Notes: generated by a model from the letters alone, not told the origin. 64,000 nucleotides of DNA from Acinetobacter sp. WU_MDCI_Axc73 (GCF_025562455.1 NZ_JAHPRO010000017.1:1-64000), one strand, 5' to 3'; positions 45,517 to 55,806 are shown, numbered from the stretch's first letter. Translations and numbers: made by a program.

Positions 45517-45824
45517 TTAACTTCTTCCTTGAAAGTTGATGACGTTTTAAGTCTTTATATTATGAGATAAAGGCTTGATATCCGTCATTTGCTGGTAAAA
45601 AAAATCTAGGAGAATTATAGTCAATTTGGTCATGCGCTCAGACAAAAAAAATGTTAAATAGGTCGTATTATTATGAAAATAAAATGTAAATAAATTTATA
45701 GACAACAAGTCATTATCTTAAATTGATTAAAAAAATATCAAAATGGAGAAAGATTGTCATAGTTTAGTTTTTGTCAGTGACTTTCAGAGTTTAGCTTATT
45801 ACACTATTTTGAATTTATTATTTG
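45517..45824. other. Intergenic region of about 300 bp
   Basis: AT-rich, between divergent lipase and carbonic anhydrase genes. No open frame or strong repeat; promoters expected. I see nothing else in it. Confidence 0.4.
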
Positions 45825-46451
45825 ATGGCAAAACAAATGATCACTGCTCAGGAAGCACTTGAACGTCTTAAAGCGGGTAATAAGCGATTTGCAACAGGTG
45901 AGGTGACTCACCGCAAATTATTATCACATCAAGAACGTACCGATATGGCTCAAGACCAAAATCCATTTGCCATTATTCTGGGATGTTCTGATTCGCGTGT
46001 TCCTGCTGAAATTGTCTTTGATCAAGGGCTAGGTGATTTGTTCGTGATCCGTGTGGCAGGTAATATTGTTGCACCGTCACAAGTGGGAAGTGTGGAGTTC
46101 GCTGCTGAACGTTATGATTGTGCTGTGGTGGTGGTTCTTGGTCATAGCCACTGTGGGGCAATTCAGGCCACAGTTGATACTTTGATGAATCCTGATCACC
46201 CGCCTTCTGACAATTTAATGTCAATTGTCAATCGAGTACGCCCTTCTGTTGAAATTTTGCTGCAAACCGATTTAAAGCATGATCATGCAAAGTTATGTAT
46301 GCATGCCGTACGTTCAAATGTATTTGCTTCGGTGAATCAGTTACGTCACGGCTCTGCTGTACTTGAAAACCTGATTGAAAAGGGCAAAATGATTGTAGTC
46401 GGGGCAGAATATTCGCTGGAAACAGGTGAAGTGACTTTTTTTGATTTTTAA
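45825..46451 (+). CDS. Beta-class carbonic anhydrase
   Basis: Interconverts CO2 and bicarbonate in the cytoplasm, supplying bicarbonate to carboxylases such as CarAB. 208 residues with the zinc ligands C54 and D56/R58 in ILGCSDSRVPAE, and H107 and C110 in LGHSHCGAI. Those four positions are the beta-class signature. ATG at 45825; the TTG just before it is not needed. The next gene starts eight bases after the stop, so the two may share a transcript. Confidence 0.93.
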   Translation: MAKQMITAQEALERLKAGNKRFATGEVTHRKLLSHQERTDMAQDQNPFAIILGCSDSRVPAEIVFDQGLGDLFVIRVAGNIVAPSQVGSVEFAAERYDCAVVVVLGHSHCGAIQATVDTLMNPDHPPSDNLMSIVNRVRPSVEILLQTDLKHDHAKLCMHAVRSNVFASVNQLRHGSAVLENLIEKGKMIVVGAEYSLETGEVTFFDF

Positions 46452-46459
46452 TTTACCTG

Positions 46460-46897
46460 ATGTATAAAATCATTGAAATTTCAGAAAAATACCAATCACA
46501 ATGGCTGTTTCTAAGGCAGCTAATGTGGCCTCGCGATGATGCAGATCATTGGGTTGAAATGCATGCTTTATTAAAAAGACCACAGGTTTGTTTGCTTCTT
46601 GCATTTGATGGAAATATTGAAATTGGTTTCTTAGAAGCATCAATTCGTTATGACTATGTGAATGGAACGAAGACCTCACCTGTTGCCTTTCTAGAAGGAG
46701 TTTTTGTCCAACCATCACAACGCAAGTTGGGTATTGCCAAAGCATTAATCAACAAAGCAGAAGCTTGGGCAGTGGATCAAAATTGTAAAGAATTAGCATC
46801 GGATACTTCTTTAGAAAATATTCAAAGTCAAAAAGTCCATCTTGCTTTAGGGTTTCAAGAAACTGAAAGAGTTGTATATTTTTCAAAGCAACTCTGA
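46460..46897 (+). CDS. aac(6'): Aminoglycoside 6'-N-acetyltransferase, AAC(6')-I family
   Basis: GNAT enzyme of 145 residues that acetylates the 6'-amino group of aminoglycosides with acetyl-CoA. It follows the chromosomal AAC(6')-Ig/Ih/Ij-type enzymes of Acinetobacter: LRQLMWPRDDADHWVEMHALL, LEASIRYDYVNGTKTSPVAFLEG, the acetyl-CoA loop VQPSQRKLGIAKALI, LASDTSLENI and the ending LGFQETERVVYFSKQL. In that genus such genes are intrinsic and species-specific. No integron or IS is beside it, and base use is like its neighbours. Whether it is expressed enough to confer resistance cannot be told. Confidence 0.87.
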   Translation: MYKIIEISEKYQSQWLFLRQLMWPRDDADHWVEMHALLKRPQVCLLLAFDGNIEIGFLEASIRYDYVNGTKTSPVAFLEGVFVQPSQRKLGIAKALINKAEAWAVDQNCKELASDTSLENIQSQKVHLALGFQETERVVYFSKQL

Positions 46898-46907
46898 TCA
46901 TCATGAT

Positions 46908-47543
46908 TTATAACGCGCCTTTAATATAGGGATAGGCATTATTTAATAAAATACTTTGTGCTTTGGCATTTGGATGAATCTGATCATTTTGCATCAGATC
47001 TTTATGTCCAGCAATGCCTTGCATAAAGAAAGGCAGTAATTTGATTTTGTATTGTTGGCTGATCACTTTGTAATTGTTTTCAAAGGCTTGGCTGTAAGCC
47101 GTTCCATAGTTAGGCGGAATTTTCATACCAAATAAAAGCACATTTGCTTTGGCTTTCTGACTCTGTTGTACCAGTTGTCCCAAATTTTTTTCGATCATTT
47201 GAGGCGGTTGACCTCTTAAAGCATCATTGCCGCCCAATTCGATGACGACCACATCAGGTTTATAACTTTGTAGTAATTTCGGCATTCGAGCCAGAGCACC
47301 GCTGGTAGTTTCACCGCTTACACTTGCATTGACCACTTTATGCTGTTTCGGATACTGTTGATCTAGACGTTTTTGTAGTAACTGAACCCAACCTTGTTCA
47401 GGATTGATTCCATAACCTGCACTGATGCTATCTCCCACAATTAGAATTGTTTTTGCATCGACTGCAAAAGGGATCAGGCTGAGCGTAGCAACCATGTAGT
47501 ATTTTACAGTTTTAGGTTTGAACAAGCGTTTTAAAATTTGCAT
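46908..47543 (-). CDS. tesA: Thioesterase I / lysophospholipase L1-like esterase (SGNH)
   Basis: Periplasmic GDSL esterase, 211 residues. Leader to VDA, then ILIVGDSISAGYG (catalytic S39), VVNASVSGETTSGALARM (G of block II), VIELGGNDALRG (N of block III) and the block V pair in NDQIHPNAKAQ (D and H). In E. coli the enzyme hydrolyses acyl-CoA, lysophospholipid and esters. It is divergent from the ybbA-ybbP ABC genes with a 36-base gap, the same order as in E. coli, which supports the naming. Confidence 0.93.
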   Translation of the reverse strand: MQILKRLFKPKTVKYYMVATLSLIPFAVDAKTILIVGDSISAGYGINPEQGWVQLLQKRLDQQYPKQHKVVNASVSGETTSGALARMPKLLQSYKPDVVVIELGGNDALRGQPPQMIEKNLGQLVQQSQKAKANVLLFGMKIPPNYGTAYSQAFENNYKVISQQYKIKLLPFFMQGIAGHKDLMQNDQIHPNAKAQSILLNNAYPYIKGAL

Positions 47544-47579
47544 ATTAAAAAATGACCGATCATTGCATCAGATAGGATA

Positions 47580-48326
47580 ATGACCATCATGCCACAACCA
47601 ATTATTTCTGCCCACCAACTGACACAATCTATTCAATTTAATAACAAAGTCTTCACTATTTTAAATGATATCAATCTCGATATTTATGCAGGTGAGCAAG
47701 TGGCAATTACTGGGCGTTCGGGATCAGGAAAATCTACCCTTTTAGGGATATTGGCAACACTGGATCAGCCTAGTTCAGGTGAGGTATGGGTTTGTCAGCA
47801 AGCGGTACATCAACTTAGTGAAGAAGCAAGAGCAAAAGTCCGCTTAGAAAATATCGGTTTTATATTTCAGTCTTTTCAACTGCTACCCCATTTGAGTGCG
47901 CTAGAAAATGTGATGCTGCCTTTGAGATTACAGACGCATTTTGAATATCGGGAAGCTGAACAAAAAGCCTTGTCTTGGCTAAAACGAGTAGGATTGGAAC
48001 GCCAAGCAATGCAAACACCGAAAGTCTTATCGGGTGGTGAGCAGCAACGCGTGGCAATTGCCCGTGCTTTGATTGCATCACCTAAAATTATTTTTGCCGA
48101 TGAACCCACAGGAAATCTGGATGGTCAAACCGCACAAGACATTGAGCACCTATTATTTGAACTGAATCGTGAATTAGGCACGACCCTGATTTTGGTCACG
48201 CACGACCCTAAACTGTCAGCAATGTGTCAGCGCCGTTTGCAACTGATTGATGGTAAATTATTTGAAGATCAAATCCCCGTCTACGAATCTTCTCATCCTG
48301 TTGATCAGGTGGAGGATGGGACATGA
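47580..48326 (+). CDS. ybbA: ABC transporter ATP-binding protein YbbA (LolD-like)
   Basis: Cytoplasmic ATPase of an MacB/LolD-type exporter, 248 residues. Walker [13 protein letters not shown]-loop [18 protein letters not shown], signature [15 protein letters not shown], Walker [13 protein letters not shown], and switch His in LVTHDPKLS. The LSGG...GNLD pattern is that of the LolD group. ATG at 47580 with AGGA upstream. The permease gene overlaps its stop by four bases (ATGA), so the two subunits are made together. Confidence 0.92.
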   Translation: MTIMPQPIISAHQLTQSIQFNNKVFTILNDINLDIYAGEQVAITGRSGSGKSTLLGILATLDQPSSGEVWVCQQAVHQLSEEARAKVRLENIGFIFQSFQLLPHLSALENVMLPLRLQTHFEYREAEQKALSWLKRVGLERQAMQTPKVLSGGEQQRVAIARALIASPKIIFADEPTGNLDGQTAQDIEHLLFELNRELGTTLILVTHDPKLSAMCQRRLQLIDGKLFEDQIPVYESSHPVDQVEDGT

Positions 48327-50788
48327 GTGCATTGTTTAAACCTTTATTTATCCAAAGTTTTCGTACAGGCGGTATGTATTTACTCATTATTGCCTTGTCA
48401 CTTGCCATTAGCGCAACGACTGCACTTAAATTTAGTAATGATCAGATCCAAAATGCTGTGACGTTACAAGCTGCGGAAATGTTAGCAGCCGATTTAGTGC
48501 TTTCTGACAATGAACCTATTGCTGATACATGGAGACAACAAGCAACTACTGAAAACTTTAAACAATCCAATGTGACTGTTTTTAGCTCCATGGCACGAAC
48601 GAATGATCAATTTGTTATGGTCAATGTCAAAGCAATTGATAGACACTTTCCGTTACGTGGAAAATTACAGATTGAACCCGAGGTCAAGCAGATTAAGTCT
48701 GGTGAGATATGGTTAAGTCCACGCGCGATGGATTTACTCAAGGTCAAATTGGGTGAGCAAGTTTTTATCGCGGATGGTGCATTTAAAGTCACGGGCATCA
48801 TTAGGCATGATTCCAATCAGGAATTAGGATTTTCTGGATTCTCACCCACGGTCATGATTAACCAATCAGATATTGCCAAAACGAATGCAATACAAGTTGG
48901 AAGCCGAATTGAATATCGATTGTTAATGTCTGGTTCGCCTGAACATATTCAAAATTTTGAAAAGAAATTTAAACAGCACAATCATGTTAAGGATGATGCA
49001 GAGGCCGATCCAGAATCGAGCTTAAGACTGCGTGATGCTGCGCATGGCAATACGAGGTTGATGAAACCGATTGAAAATCTAGACACATTTTTACAGTTAG
49101 CTAATATTTTAACAATTTTGCTTTGTGGAATCGCCATCGCTTTAACCAGTCAACGCTATGTCCAACAAAATCAGGATCATATTGCTTTAATGCGTTGTCT
49201 TGGCGCAACTCGTGTACAGATCGTCTGGGCATATCTTGGGTTATTGGCTGTAGTGAGCCTCATTTCAATCTTGATTGGCACATTATTAGGCGTGGGACTT
49301 GGTTATGGTTTATTGCAACTCATGTTGCAGTTAATTCCACAACTAGAATTAAGTTTTTCAGTGATTGCATTTTTATTTGGTCCATTACCGATCGGAATAT
49401 TTACCAGTATCGTGGTGATGACAGGATTTATTTTGCCGAGTATCTGGGAGTTGTTGAATACACCGCCAATTCGGGTCATTCGTCAGCAAACGCGTTCCAA
49501 ACGATCATTTGCCTTTATGTTCTTAGCAGGTGTGTTGAGTTTAGCGGTGTTTAGTATAGTGCTGAGTGAAAATATTCAACTGAGTGGTGTGATGCTCGCT
49601 GCGATTTTATTACTCAGTAGCATTTTATATGGAGTCGTCTGGAGCCTATTAAAATTCTTTAAGCAACTCAAAAATAGATTTTCAGTCTATATACGGACAC
49701 CAGCGCACACCAGTTTACAAATCACAGCACTGGCTTTGGGCTTAAGTCTAATTACCGTATTAACTGTCTTACGCACCGATCTGTTACAGCGTTGGCAACA
49801 ACAATTACCAGAAGGCACGCCAAATCAATTTGTATATGGGTTGCCGCCTTTTGATATGCCTGAGTTTAAGCAACAGCTTGAGTACAATGGCTGGAAAAGC
49901 ACACCTTTATATCCCAATATTCGTGGAAGACTAGTTGCCAAAAATGATCAACCCTTTGCAGCCGACTTGATTCAACACAATAATTCATTACGCCGTGAGT
50001 TGAATCTGACTCAGGCAGAGACCTTACCAAAGGACAATGTGATTACTCAAGGTCAACCCTTATTTAATCAGGTCAATCAAGTCTCGGTTGAGGCTAAACT
50101 GGCTGGAGAACTTGGCATCAAAGTGGGAGATCAACTGACATTTAATTTACCAGAAGGGGCGTTATCTGCACGGGTAATTAACTTACGAAGTGTAGAATGG
50201 GAAAGTTTTAGTCCGAATTTCTTCTTTATTTTTTCGCCGCACAGCATGGATGAAAATGCAGGAAGCTATTTAGGTAGTTTTTTTGTTCCACCGCAGGATA
50301 AGAATCAATTGATTCAGGTAATTCAACGTTTTTCTAATACTGTATTTATCGATGTCAGTTTGATACTTGATGAAATTAAAAGGCTGGTCAGCGTATTGGT
50401 TCAAGTGATTACGATATTGGCAATATTGGTAGGGCTGTCGGGGATTTTGGTCTTAGTCGCGTGTTTAAATCTGCTTATGGATGAGCGACGCCGAGAAGTG
50501 GCATTGATGCGTTCTTTTGGATTATCCAAGTCGAAACTTAAACATATGCTGAGTTTGGAAATCGGCTTTATTGGTTTGATTGCAGGGATAGTATCCTGCT
50601 TTTTTGCTGAAATTATCAGCGCCATTGCCAGCTATAAAATGAACATAGCTGTACAATGGCATCCTGAAATCTGGCTGATTTTACCTATTGCCATGATGCT
50701 GATTTGTGCCTTGATTGGACGATATCGATTGAGTTATCTATGTGATATTCCACCTTTACAAAGTTTAAGAGAAATTAATCAATCTTAA
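48323..50788 (+). CDS. ybbP: ABC transporter permease YbbP (FtsX/MacB-like)
   Basis: Inner-membrane permease, 821 residues, partner of YbbA. Two FtsX-type halves: membrane span near the N-terminus (GGMYLLIIALSLAISATTAL), a large periplasmic domain, then spans with QDHIALMRCLGATRVQIVW, and near the C-terminus the repeat motif DERRREVALMRSFGLSKSKLKHM. E. coli YbbP has about 800 residues in the same order. The pair exports or extracts a substrate from the membrane, still unknown; a link to lipids is suggested by tesA next door (inference). Confidence 0.92.
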   Translation: MSALFKPLFIQSFRTGGMYLLIIALSLAISATTALKFSNDQIQNAVTLQAAEMLAADLVLSDNEPIADTWRQQATTENFKQSNVTVFSSMARTNDQFVMVNVKAIDRHFPLRGKLQIEPEVKQIKSGEIWLSPRAMDLLKVKLGEQVFIADGAFKVTGIIRHDSNQELGFSGFSPTVMINQSDIAKTNAIQVGSRIEYRLLMSGSPEHIQNFEKKFKQHNHVKDDAEADPESSLRLRDAAHGNTRLMKPIENLDTFLQLANILTILLCGIAIALTSQRYVQQNQDHIALMRCLGATRVQIVWAYLGLLAVVSLISILIGTLLGVGLGYGLLQLMLQLIPQLELSFSVIAFLFGPLPIGIFTSIVVMTGFILPSIWELLNTPPIRVIRQQTRSKRSFAFMFLAGVLSLAVFSIVLSENIQLSGVMLAAILLLSSILYGVVWSLLKFFKQLKNRFSVYIRTPAHTSLQITALALGLSLITVLTVLRTDLLQRWQQQLPEGTPNQFVYGLPPFDMPEFKQQLEYNGWKSTPLYPNIRGRLVAKNDQPFAADLIQHNNSLRRELNLTQAETLPKDNVITQGQPLFNQVNQVSVEAKLAGELGIKVGDQLTFNLPEGALSARVINLRSVEWESFSPNFFFIFSPHSMDENAGSYLGSFFVPPQDKNQLIQVIQRFSNTVFIDVSLILDEIKRLVSVLVQVITILAILVGLSGILVLVACLNLLMDERRREVALMRSFGLSKSKLKHMLSLEIGFIGLIAGIVSCFFAEIISAIASYKMNIAVQWHPEIWLILPIAMMLICALIGRYRLSYLCDIPPLQSLREINQS

Positions 50789-50811
50789 GCTTTATGTAAA
50801 ATCCAACTATA

Positions 50812-50841
50812 AAAAGCCGGCTATATACCAAGCTGGCTTTT
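50812..50841. terminator. Terminator between ybbP and the convergent rhomboid gene
   Basis: AAAAGCCGGCT (50812-50822) and AGCTGGCTTTT (50831-50841), one G-T pair, loop eight bases. It overlaps the stop codon of the rhomboid gene on the minus strand. Confidence 0.7.
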
Positions 50842-51633
50842 CATTTGCGCTAAAATTTCTTGCCAAAGTGGCTCAATCGGTGGAATCAGGCTGACACAGT
50901 ATTGATAAAATAAAGCACACAACACCGCCCCGATGATCAATCCAACCACTGCGCCTAGCTTTGCTTGATGTATCTTCTGGCTGAGATACCAAATAATTGC
51001 CAGTAAAGCACCCATGATCATCCCGCCAATATGCGCGGCATTATTAATTCCAGTTGCAATGAAACCAAAGGCAAGGTTAATTGCCATGACCATGACTAAA
51101 GATTTTTTATCTAAAATAAAACGTTGATGGGGCAAAGTAGGAAACAAGGCCAATATGGTGAGTGCTGCACCAAGTCCCATGACTGCACCAGAGGCACCTG
51201 CGCCAACATGAGGAAGTAAAGTTGGGTCAAAATGCTCAAGTAATGCATAGCTGTCACGAATCGTGACGTAACTGCTCAGCAAGCTGCCCATGAGTCCTGC
51301 CAGTAGATACAACCCGATAAAATAAAAACGTCCGAGCATTTGTTCCGCAATACTGCCAAAAATATATAGTGCCCACATATTGAGCATTAGATGTACCAGT
51401 CCAAAATGGAAGAACATACTGGTAAATAAACGTTGTGGTTGTTCAAGAAAAGTCAGGGGAGAAAAGTCTGCCCCCCAACGTATGGCATCGGCTGTTGTCG
51501 GACTGGTGGCATCGACACCTGACAGCATTTGCCAGCCATATAAACCAACATTCATGGCGATTAAAACTGCGGTGATCCACCACAGATTGATTTCAAGTTT
51601 ACGATTTATTTGAGGAGGACTATATTCAGACAT
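50821..51633 (-). CDS. Rhomboid family intramembrane serine protease
   Basis: 270 residues, six or seven spans. HFGLVHLMLNMWALYIFG carries the loop-1/span-2 HxxxxN motif, GAGASGAVMGLGAAL the catalytic serine, and INNAAHIGGMIMG the catalytic histidine. It has a short cytoplasmic N-tail (SEYSPPQINRKLEIN). It is distinct from the rhomboid at 37.3 kb and nearer the usual bacterial GlpG/YdcA type. Substrate unknown. The gene faces away from mtgA. Confidence 0.9.
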   Translation of the reverse strand: MSEYSPPQINRKLEINLWWITAVLIAMNVGLYGWQMLSGVDATSPTTADAIRWGADFSPLTFLEQPQRLFTSMFFHFGLVHLMLNMWALYIFGSIAEQMLGRFYFIGLYLLAGLMGSLLSSYVTIRDSYALLEHFDPTLLPHVGAGASGAVMGLGAALTILALFPTLPHQRFILDKKSLVMVMAINLAFGFIATGINNAAHIGGMIMGALLAIIWYLSQKIHQAKLGAVVGLIIGAVLCALFYQYCVSLIPPIEPLWQEILAQMKSQLGI

Positions 51634-51713
51634 GATATGCTTTTGTTATATATCAATAATGCTTGTATCAAGCTTAACATGAAATATGCTGATTTCTGGA
51701 GAACCCTACTGGC

Positions 51714-52388
51714 ATGAAGAAATTTATTGTTCGCGCTGTTTTAATTCTTGTCAGTTTTATTCTTCTGGTGCAGTTATGGATTTTTTGTAGTTTGGCTTGG
51801 TGGCGAACACATCCCGTTGAAACGACGATGTTTATGCGTATCGATTATTGGTCAGATCCTTCTGAGCCGTTGCATCATGAATGGCGTGACTATGACCATA
51901 TCAGCGATACATTTAAACGAGCCGTTGTTGCTGCAGAAGATGGTAAATTTTTACAACATCATGGCTTTGACTGGGATGGTATTCAATATGCACTTGAGAA
52001 AAATGAAAAATCAGGCGAAGTGGTGAATGGTGGTTCCACTATTTCGCAACAATTAGCAAAAAACTTATTTTTATATAATAAACGTTCGTTTATTCGCAAA
52101 GGTCAGGAAGCCGTGGCAACATGGATGATGGAACGTATGTGGTCAAAGCAACGTATTCTTGAAGTATACATGAACTCCGTTGAACTTGGAGATAATATCT
52201 ATGGTGTGGAAGCCGCTTCTCAATATTATTTTCATAAAAGCGCAAGAAGCTTGACCAATCAACAAGCTGCATTTTTGGCTGCATTATTGCCAAATCCAAA
52301 GGGTTATCAAGCCAATCGTAATGATCCAAAATTTAAGTTTAAGCAGCGTTTCACCTTAAAATATATGCGCTATAGTCAGATTCCGTAA
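51714..52388 (+). CDS. mtgA: Monofunctional peptidoglycan glycosyltransferase
   Basis: Inner-membrane enzyme that polymerises glycan strands from lipid II on the periplasmic side. 224 residues: one N-terminal span (about 5-29), then the GT51 domain with [20 protein letters not shown] (catalytic E75), [29 protein letters not shown] and the second glutamate in [20 protein letters not shown]. No transpeptidase domain follows, hence monofunctional. A terminator separates it from ppk. Confidence 0.94.
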   Translation: MKKFIVRAVLILVSFILLVQLWIFCSLAWWRTHPVETTMFMRIDYWSDPSEPLHHEWRDYDHISDTFKRAVVAAEDGKFLQHHGFDWDGIQYALEKNEKSGEVVNGGSTISQQLAKNLFLYNKRSFIRKGQEAVATWMMERMWSKQRILEVYMNSVELGDNIYGVEAASQYYFHKSARSLTNQQAAFLAALLPNPKGYQANRNDPKFKFKQRFTLKYMRYSQIP

Positions 52389-52417
52389 ATATCTGTTTTT
52401 AAAGTGTGGTAATTTTT

Positions 52418-52446
52418 AAAAAAGCTTGTGAATACGGGCTTTTTTT
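52418..52446 (+). terminator. Terminator after mtgA
   Basis: AAAAAAGC...GCTTTTTT with inner G-T and G-C pairs and loop GAAT, followed by T. About 30 bases after the stop. Confidence 0.75.
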
Positions 52447-52452
52447 ATGAAA

Positions 52453-52470
52453 TTGTCATAATTTTGCAGC
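52453..52470. promoter_or_regulatory. Possible weak Pho box before ppk
   Basis: TTGTCAT-AATT-TTGCAGC: the first half site is exact and the second matches only in its first three bases. 57 bases before the ppk start. In E. coli ppk is in the Pho regulon, but this site alone is weak. Confidence 0.25.
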
Positions 52471-52526
52471 ATACTATTTAAAAGCCTTGTTTAGGCATCA
52501 AAAATTTATAATGTCAGGTTGAATGC

Positions 52527-54620
52527 ATGAATACCGCGATTACAACACCATCTGAAACTATGCCAACAGAAGCAGAGTATACTTATAATGATCGCTATAT
52601 TAACCGTGAGCTTTCAATTCTCGATTTTCATTTGCGAGTTTTGGAGCAGGCGGTTGATCCATTGCATCCTCTTTTGGAGCGCATGAATTTCCTGCTGATT
52701 TTTTCGCGCAATCTGGATGAATTTTTTGAAATCCGCGTGGCTGGTGTCATGGAGCAAATGTATTTGGGCAACGAAAGTCGCAGCCCAGATGGCTTAACCC
52801 CACGACAGGTTTTAGATCAAATTTCTAAAACAGCACATGCGGCTATTGAACGCCAATATCGGATTTTAAACGAAGAAATTTTGCCAAATCTTCGCGAAGA
52901 AGACATTTGTTTTTTACGTCGAGGTGAGCTGACACCTGCTCAGTCATCATGGATTAAAAAATATTTTCAGGAACAAGTTGCTCCAGTATTGACGCCGATT
53001 AGTCTGGATCCTGCACATCCATTTCCGCGCTTGGTTAATAAAAGCCTAAACTTCATTGTCACTTTAGAAGGCAAAGATGCTTTTGGACGTCAGATTGATC
53101 TGGCTGTGGTGCCTGCGCCGCGTTCATTACCGCGTGTAGTACGTTTGCCCAACGAATTAACTGGCGGTAAAGAACATCATGTCATGCTTTCGGCGATTAT
53201 TCACGAGCATATTTCTGACTTGTTCCCAGGAATGACGGCAACAGGATGTTATCAGTTCCGTGTGACGCGTAATGCTGATTTGGCTTTAAATGAAGATGTT
53301 GAAGATCTGGCCAAAGCTTTAAAAGGTGAGCTAAGTTCACGCCGTTTTGGTCGCGCAGTACGTTTGGAAGTCACTGAAAACTGTCCAAAGCATATCTATG
53401 AATATTTGCTAGATGAATTTGATCTGGATGAAGAACAACTTTATAAAGTCGATGGTCCAGTGAATCTTGCGCGGCTACTGTCTAATTTTAAACGCCCACA
53501 TTTGCGCTATGACTCCCATACGCCTGTTATCCCCAAAATTTTAAAAAAATCTGAGAATATTTTTGCAGCGATGCAGAAACAGGATATTTTACTGCATCAT
53601 CCGTTTGAATCTTTTGCACCCGTTATTAATTTACTACGTGAAGCAGCGCGTGATCCACAGGTTCTTGCGATTAAGCAGACTTTATATCGTAGTGGTGCGG
53701 ATTCTGAAATTGTACAAGTTTTGGCAGAAGCAGCGCGTAATGGTAAGGAAGTGACGGCGATTATTGAATTGCGCGCGCGTTTTGATGAAGAATCCAATAT
53801 TGAAGTAGCTAACTTGCTACAAGAGGCAGGTGCAGTAGTCGTCTATGGTATTGTGGGTTATAAAACTCACGCCAAAATGATCATGGTGGTGCGTCGTGAA
53901 AATAACAAATTGGTACGTTACGTGCATTTAGGCACAGGAAATTACCATGCAACGAATGCGCGTATTTATACCGATTATGGTTTACTGACCACAGATAAAG
54001 AACTTTGTGATGATGTGCATCGTATCTTTCAGGAATTGACAGGTATGGGTAAAATGGCAAAATTGAAGAAATTATTACATGCGCCATTTACTTTACATGC
54101 TCAACTAATCAATTTTATAGACGATGAAATTGCCAAAGCAAAAGCTGGAAAATCTGCTCAAATTATTGTCAAAGTGAATGCTCTAACTGAAATGCAATTA
54201 ATTAATAAATTGTATGAGGCATCACAGGCTGGCGTTAAAATTGATTTGATCATTCGTTCTATTTGTTGTTTGCGTCCAGGTCTGCCGGGTTTATCGGAAA
54301 ATATTCGTGTTCGATCAATTGTAGGCCGTTTCTTAGAACATACTCGCGTTTATTATTTTAGTAATAATGGCGATGCTCGGATTTATTGTTCAAGTGCCGA
54401 CTGGATGGATCGTAATTTATTTAATCGTGTGGAAGTGTGTTTTCCAATCGAGGATCCAGCGTTAAAGAAACGAATTTATCAGCAAGGTTTGGTGAATTAT
54501 TTGAAAGATAATCAGCAAGCGTGGTTGCTGCAAGGGGATGGTACATGGTTGCGTGCCCAACTCGCTGAAGGCGAAGAGCCTCATAATGCGCAGCAGACAC
54601 TATTGGAAATTTTTAAGTAA
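52527..54620 (+). CDS. ppk1: Polyphosphate kinase
   Basis: Makes polyphosphate from ATP reversibly, at the membrane. 697 residues: the N domain starts [17 protein letters not shown], the head domain follows, and two phospholipase-D-like catalytic domains carry the autophosphorylated histidine H467 in [19 protein letters not shown], and the second conserved block ending in [19 protein letters not shown]. Length fits PPK1. A terminator follows, and no ppx gene is adjacent, unlike the ppk-ppx pair of E. coli. Confidence 0.96.
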   Translation: MNTAITTPSETMPTEAEYTYNDRYINRELSILDFHLRVLEQAVDPLHPLLERMNFLLIFSRNLDEFFEIRVAGVMEQMYLGNESRSPDGLTPRQVLDQISKTAHAAIERQYRILNEEILPNLREEDICFLRRGELTPAQSSWIKKYFQEQVAPVLTPISLDPAHPFPRLVNKSLNFIVTLEGKDAFGRQIDLAVVPAPRSLPRVVRLPNELTGGKEHHVMLSAIIHEHISDLFPGMTATGCYQFRVTRNADLALNEDVEDLAKALKGELSSRRFGRAVRLEVTENCPKHIYEYLLDEFDLDEEQLYKVDGPVNLARLLSNFKRPHLRYDSHTPVIPKILKKSENIFAAMQKQDILLHHPFESFAPVINLLREAARDPQVLAIKQTLYRSGADSEIVQVLAEAARNGKEVTAIIELRARFDEESNIEVANLLQEAGAVVVYGIVGYKTHAKMIMVVRRENNKLVRYVHLGTGNYHATNARIYTDYGLLTTDKELCDDVHRIFQELTGMGKMAKLKKLLHAPFTLHAQLINFIDDEIAKAKAGKSAQIIVKVNALTEMQLINKLYEASQAGVKIDLIIRSICCLRPGLPGLSENIRVRSIVGRFLEHTRVYYFSNNGDARIYCSSADWMDRNLFNRVEVCFPIEDPALKKRIYQQGLVNYLKDNQQAWLLQGDGTWLRAQLAEGEEPHNAQQTLLEIFK

Positions 54621-54634
54621 ATTGAATTTAAGTC

Positions 54635-54663
54635 AAAAGAGAATCGAATGATTCTCTTTTTTT
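54635..54663 (+). terminator. Terminator after ppk
   Basis: AAAAGAGAATC-GAAT-GATTCTCTTTT followed by TTT, 15 bases after the stop. Confidence 0.88.
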
Positions 54664-54817
54664 GTCTCTGTACATTCAAAGATTAATTTGATTTATAAGC
54701 TCGTGTAATACAGTTATAAAATAACATAATTAATAGGTAGCTTTGTCTGATCATACTAAAATCGAGTAGATTGATAATTTTATTCAACAAAAAGATGTTT
54801 ATGTGCGAGGGCTATAA

Positions 54818-55126
54818 ATGACCAAAGAGCTTCATATCCAGATACTCGAAGTGGTGGCTCTGATTCCTTATGGCAAAGTCGCCAGTTATGGACAAATTGC
54901 CCAAATGGCGGGACTTCCTAAACATGCTCGATTAGTGGGGTATGTCTTAAAACATCTTGATCCTGAAAGTGATTTACCGTGGCATCGTGTGATTAACGCT
55001 CAAGGTAAAATCAGCACTAGCCGATTAAATTCACGTGGAGAAAATATCCAGCAAATCAAACTACTTGAGGAAAATGTGGTGGTACTTGCTGGGAAAGTGA
55101 GTCTAAAAAAATACCAATGGAATTAA
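54818..55126 (+). CDS. ybaZ: Alkyltransferase-like protein (ATL)
   Basis: DNA-binding protein that recognises O6-alkylguanine and flags it for nucleotide excision repair. 102 residues, the MGMT C-terminal domain only: IPYGKVASYGQIAQMAG, KHARLVGYVLKHL and then PWHRVIN. In the repair methyltransferases this motif is PCHRV; here W55 replaces the acceptor cysteine, the defining mark of ATL proteins. GAGGG precedes the ATG. Convergent with uspA. Confidence 0.9.
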   Translation: MTKELHIQILEVVALIPYGKVASYGQIAQMAGLPKHARLVGYVLKHLDPESDLPWHRVINAQGKISTSRLNSRGENIQQIKLLEENVVVLAGKVSLKKYQWN

Positions 55127-55144
55127 ATTAGTTGAAAAAGTAAT

Positions 55145-55582
55145 CTATTTAGCAATGAGAACAGGTATTGGACTTTGAGCCAATACGGTTTGGGCTACAC
55201 TGCCCAAAACGAGCTTCTTTAAACCTGTACGTCCATGTGATCCCATTACCAGTAAATTAGCTTCAAGCTCTATGGCGGTCTGAATGATTGTCTCGGCAAT
55301 TGAGAGACCTTCACGATACTGAATGCTCAAGCTTAATTCATCTTCTGAATATTGGGCTTTAATTTTTTCTAGCGAAGTCAAGATGTAATCCTTTGCCCGA
55401 TCGATCAATACGTTACTTTGTCCCTTATTAACATAGTCCTCAGCAATCATCGGATCAAGTTCCAAAACCTCCAAGACCGCCACTCGACTACCTAAACTCT
55501 TGGCTAATTCTATGGCATGCTCTAGTGCCTTGAGAGAAGGGTCAGAATCATCTACACAAACAAGTATATGCTGATAGCTCAT
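55145..55582 (-). CDS. Universal stress protein, UspA family
   Basis: 145 residues, one Usp domain: HILVCVDDSDPSLKALEHAIEL at the start and the ATP-binding motif near the end, MGSHGRTGLKKLVLGSVAQTVL (G-x2-G-x9-G-S/T), so an ATP-binding type. Role in stress survival is general to the family. It is 224 bases downstream of greA behind a terminator, so it has its own promoter. Confidence 0.92.
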   Translation of the reverse strand: MSYQHILVCVDDSDPSLKALEHAIELAKSLGSRVAVLEVLELDPMIAEDYVNKGQSNVLIDRAKDYILTSLEKIKAQYSEDELSLSIQYREGLSIAETIIQTAIELEANLLVMGSHGRTGLKKLVLGSVAQTVLAQSPIPVLIAK

Positions 55583-55710
55583 TTTAAGATCTCAAATTAA
55601 ATTTGGGTATTCATTATGTGAATAAAGAGAATAAGCTTTAAGTCATATTTTTAGCGGAAAGAATAGATAGTTACAATGTGATTTTGTTAAAAATGAATAT
55701 GATATATTGA

Positions 55711-55757
55711 TAAAAATATCCAAACCTAGATCTTTGCAGATTTAGCGTTTGGATATT
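55711..55757 (-). terminator. Long hairpin terminator after greA
   Basis: On the minus strand about 19 bases from 55757 down pair with 55733-55715 (one bulge), loop GCAA, followed by TTTTTA. It lies about 50 bases after the greA stop. Confidence 0.8.
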
Positions 55758-55806
55758 AATGAGCACATTATGTCTACATGAAGCGAATAAACTCAAGTCT
55801 TAGCGT

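Noticed and set aside
46460-46897. Acquired resistance island around the AAC(6') gene
   Set aside because: No integrase, attC, IS or base-composition change; neighbours are housekeeping.
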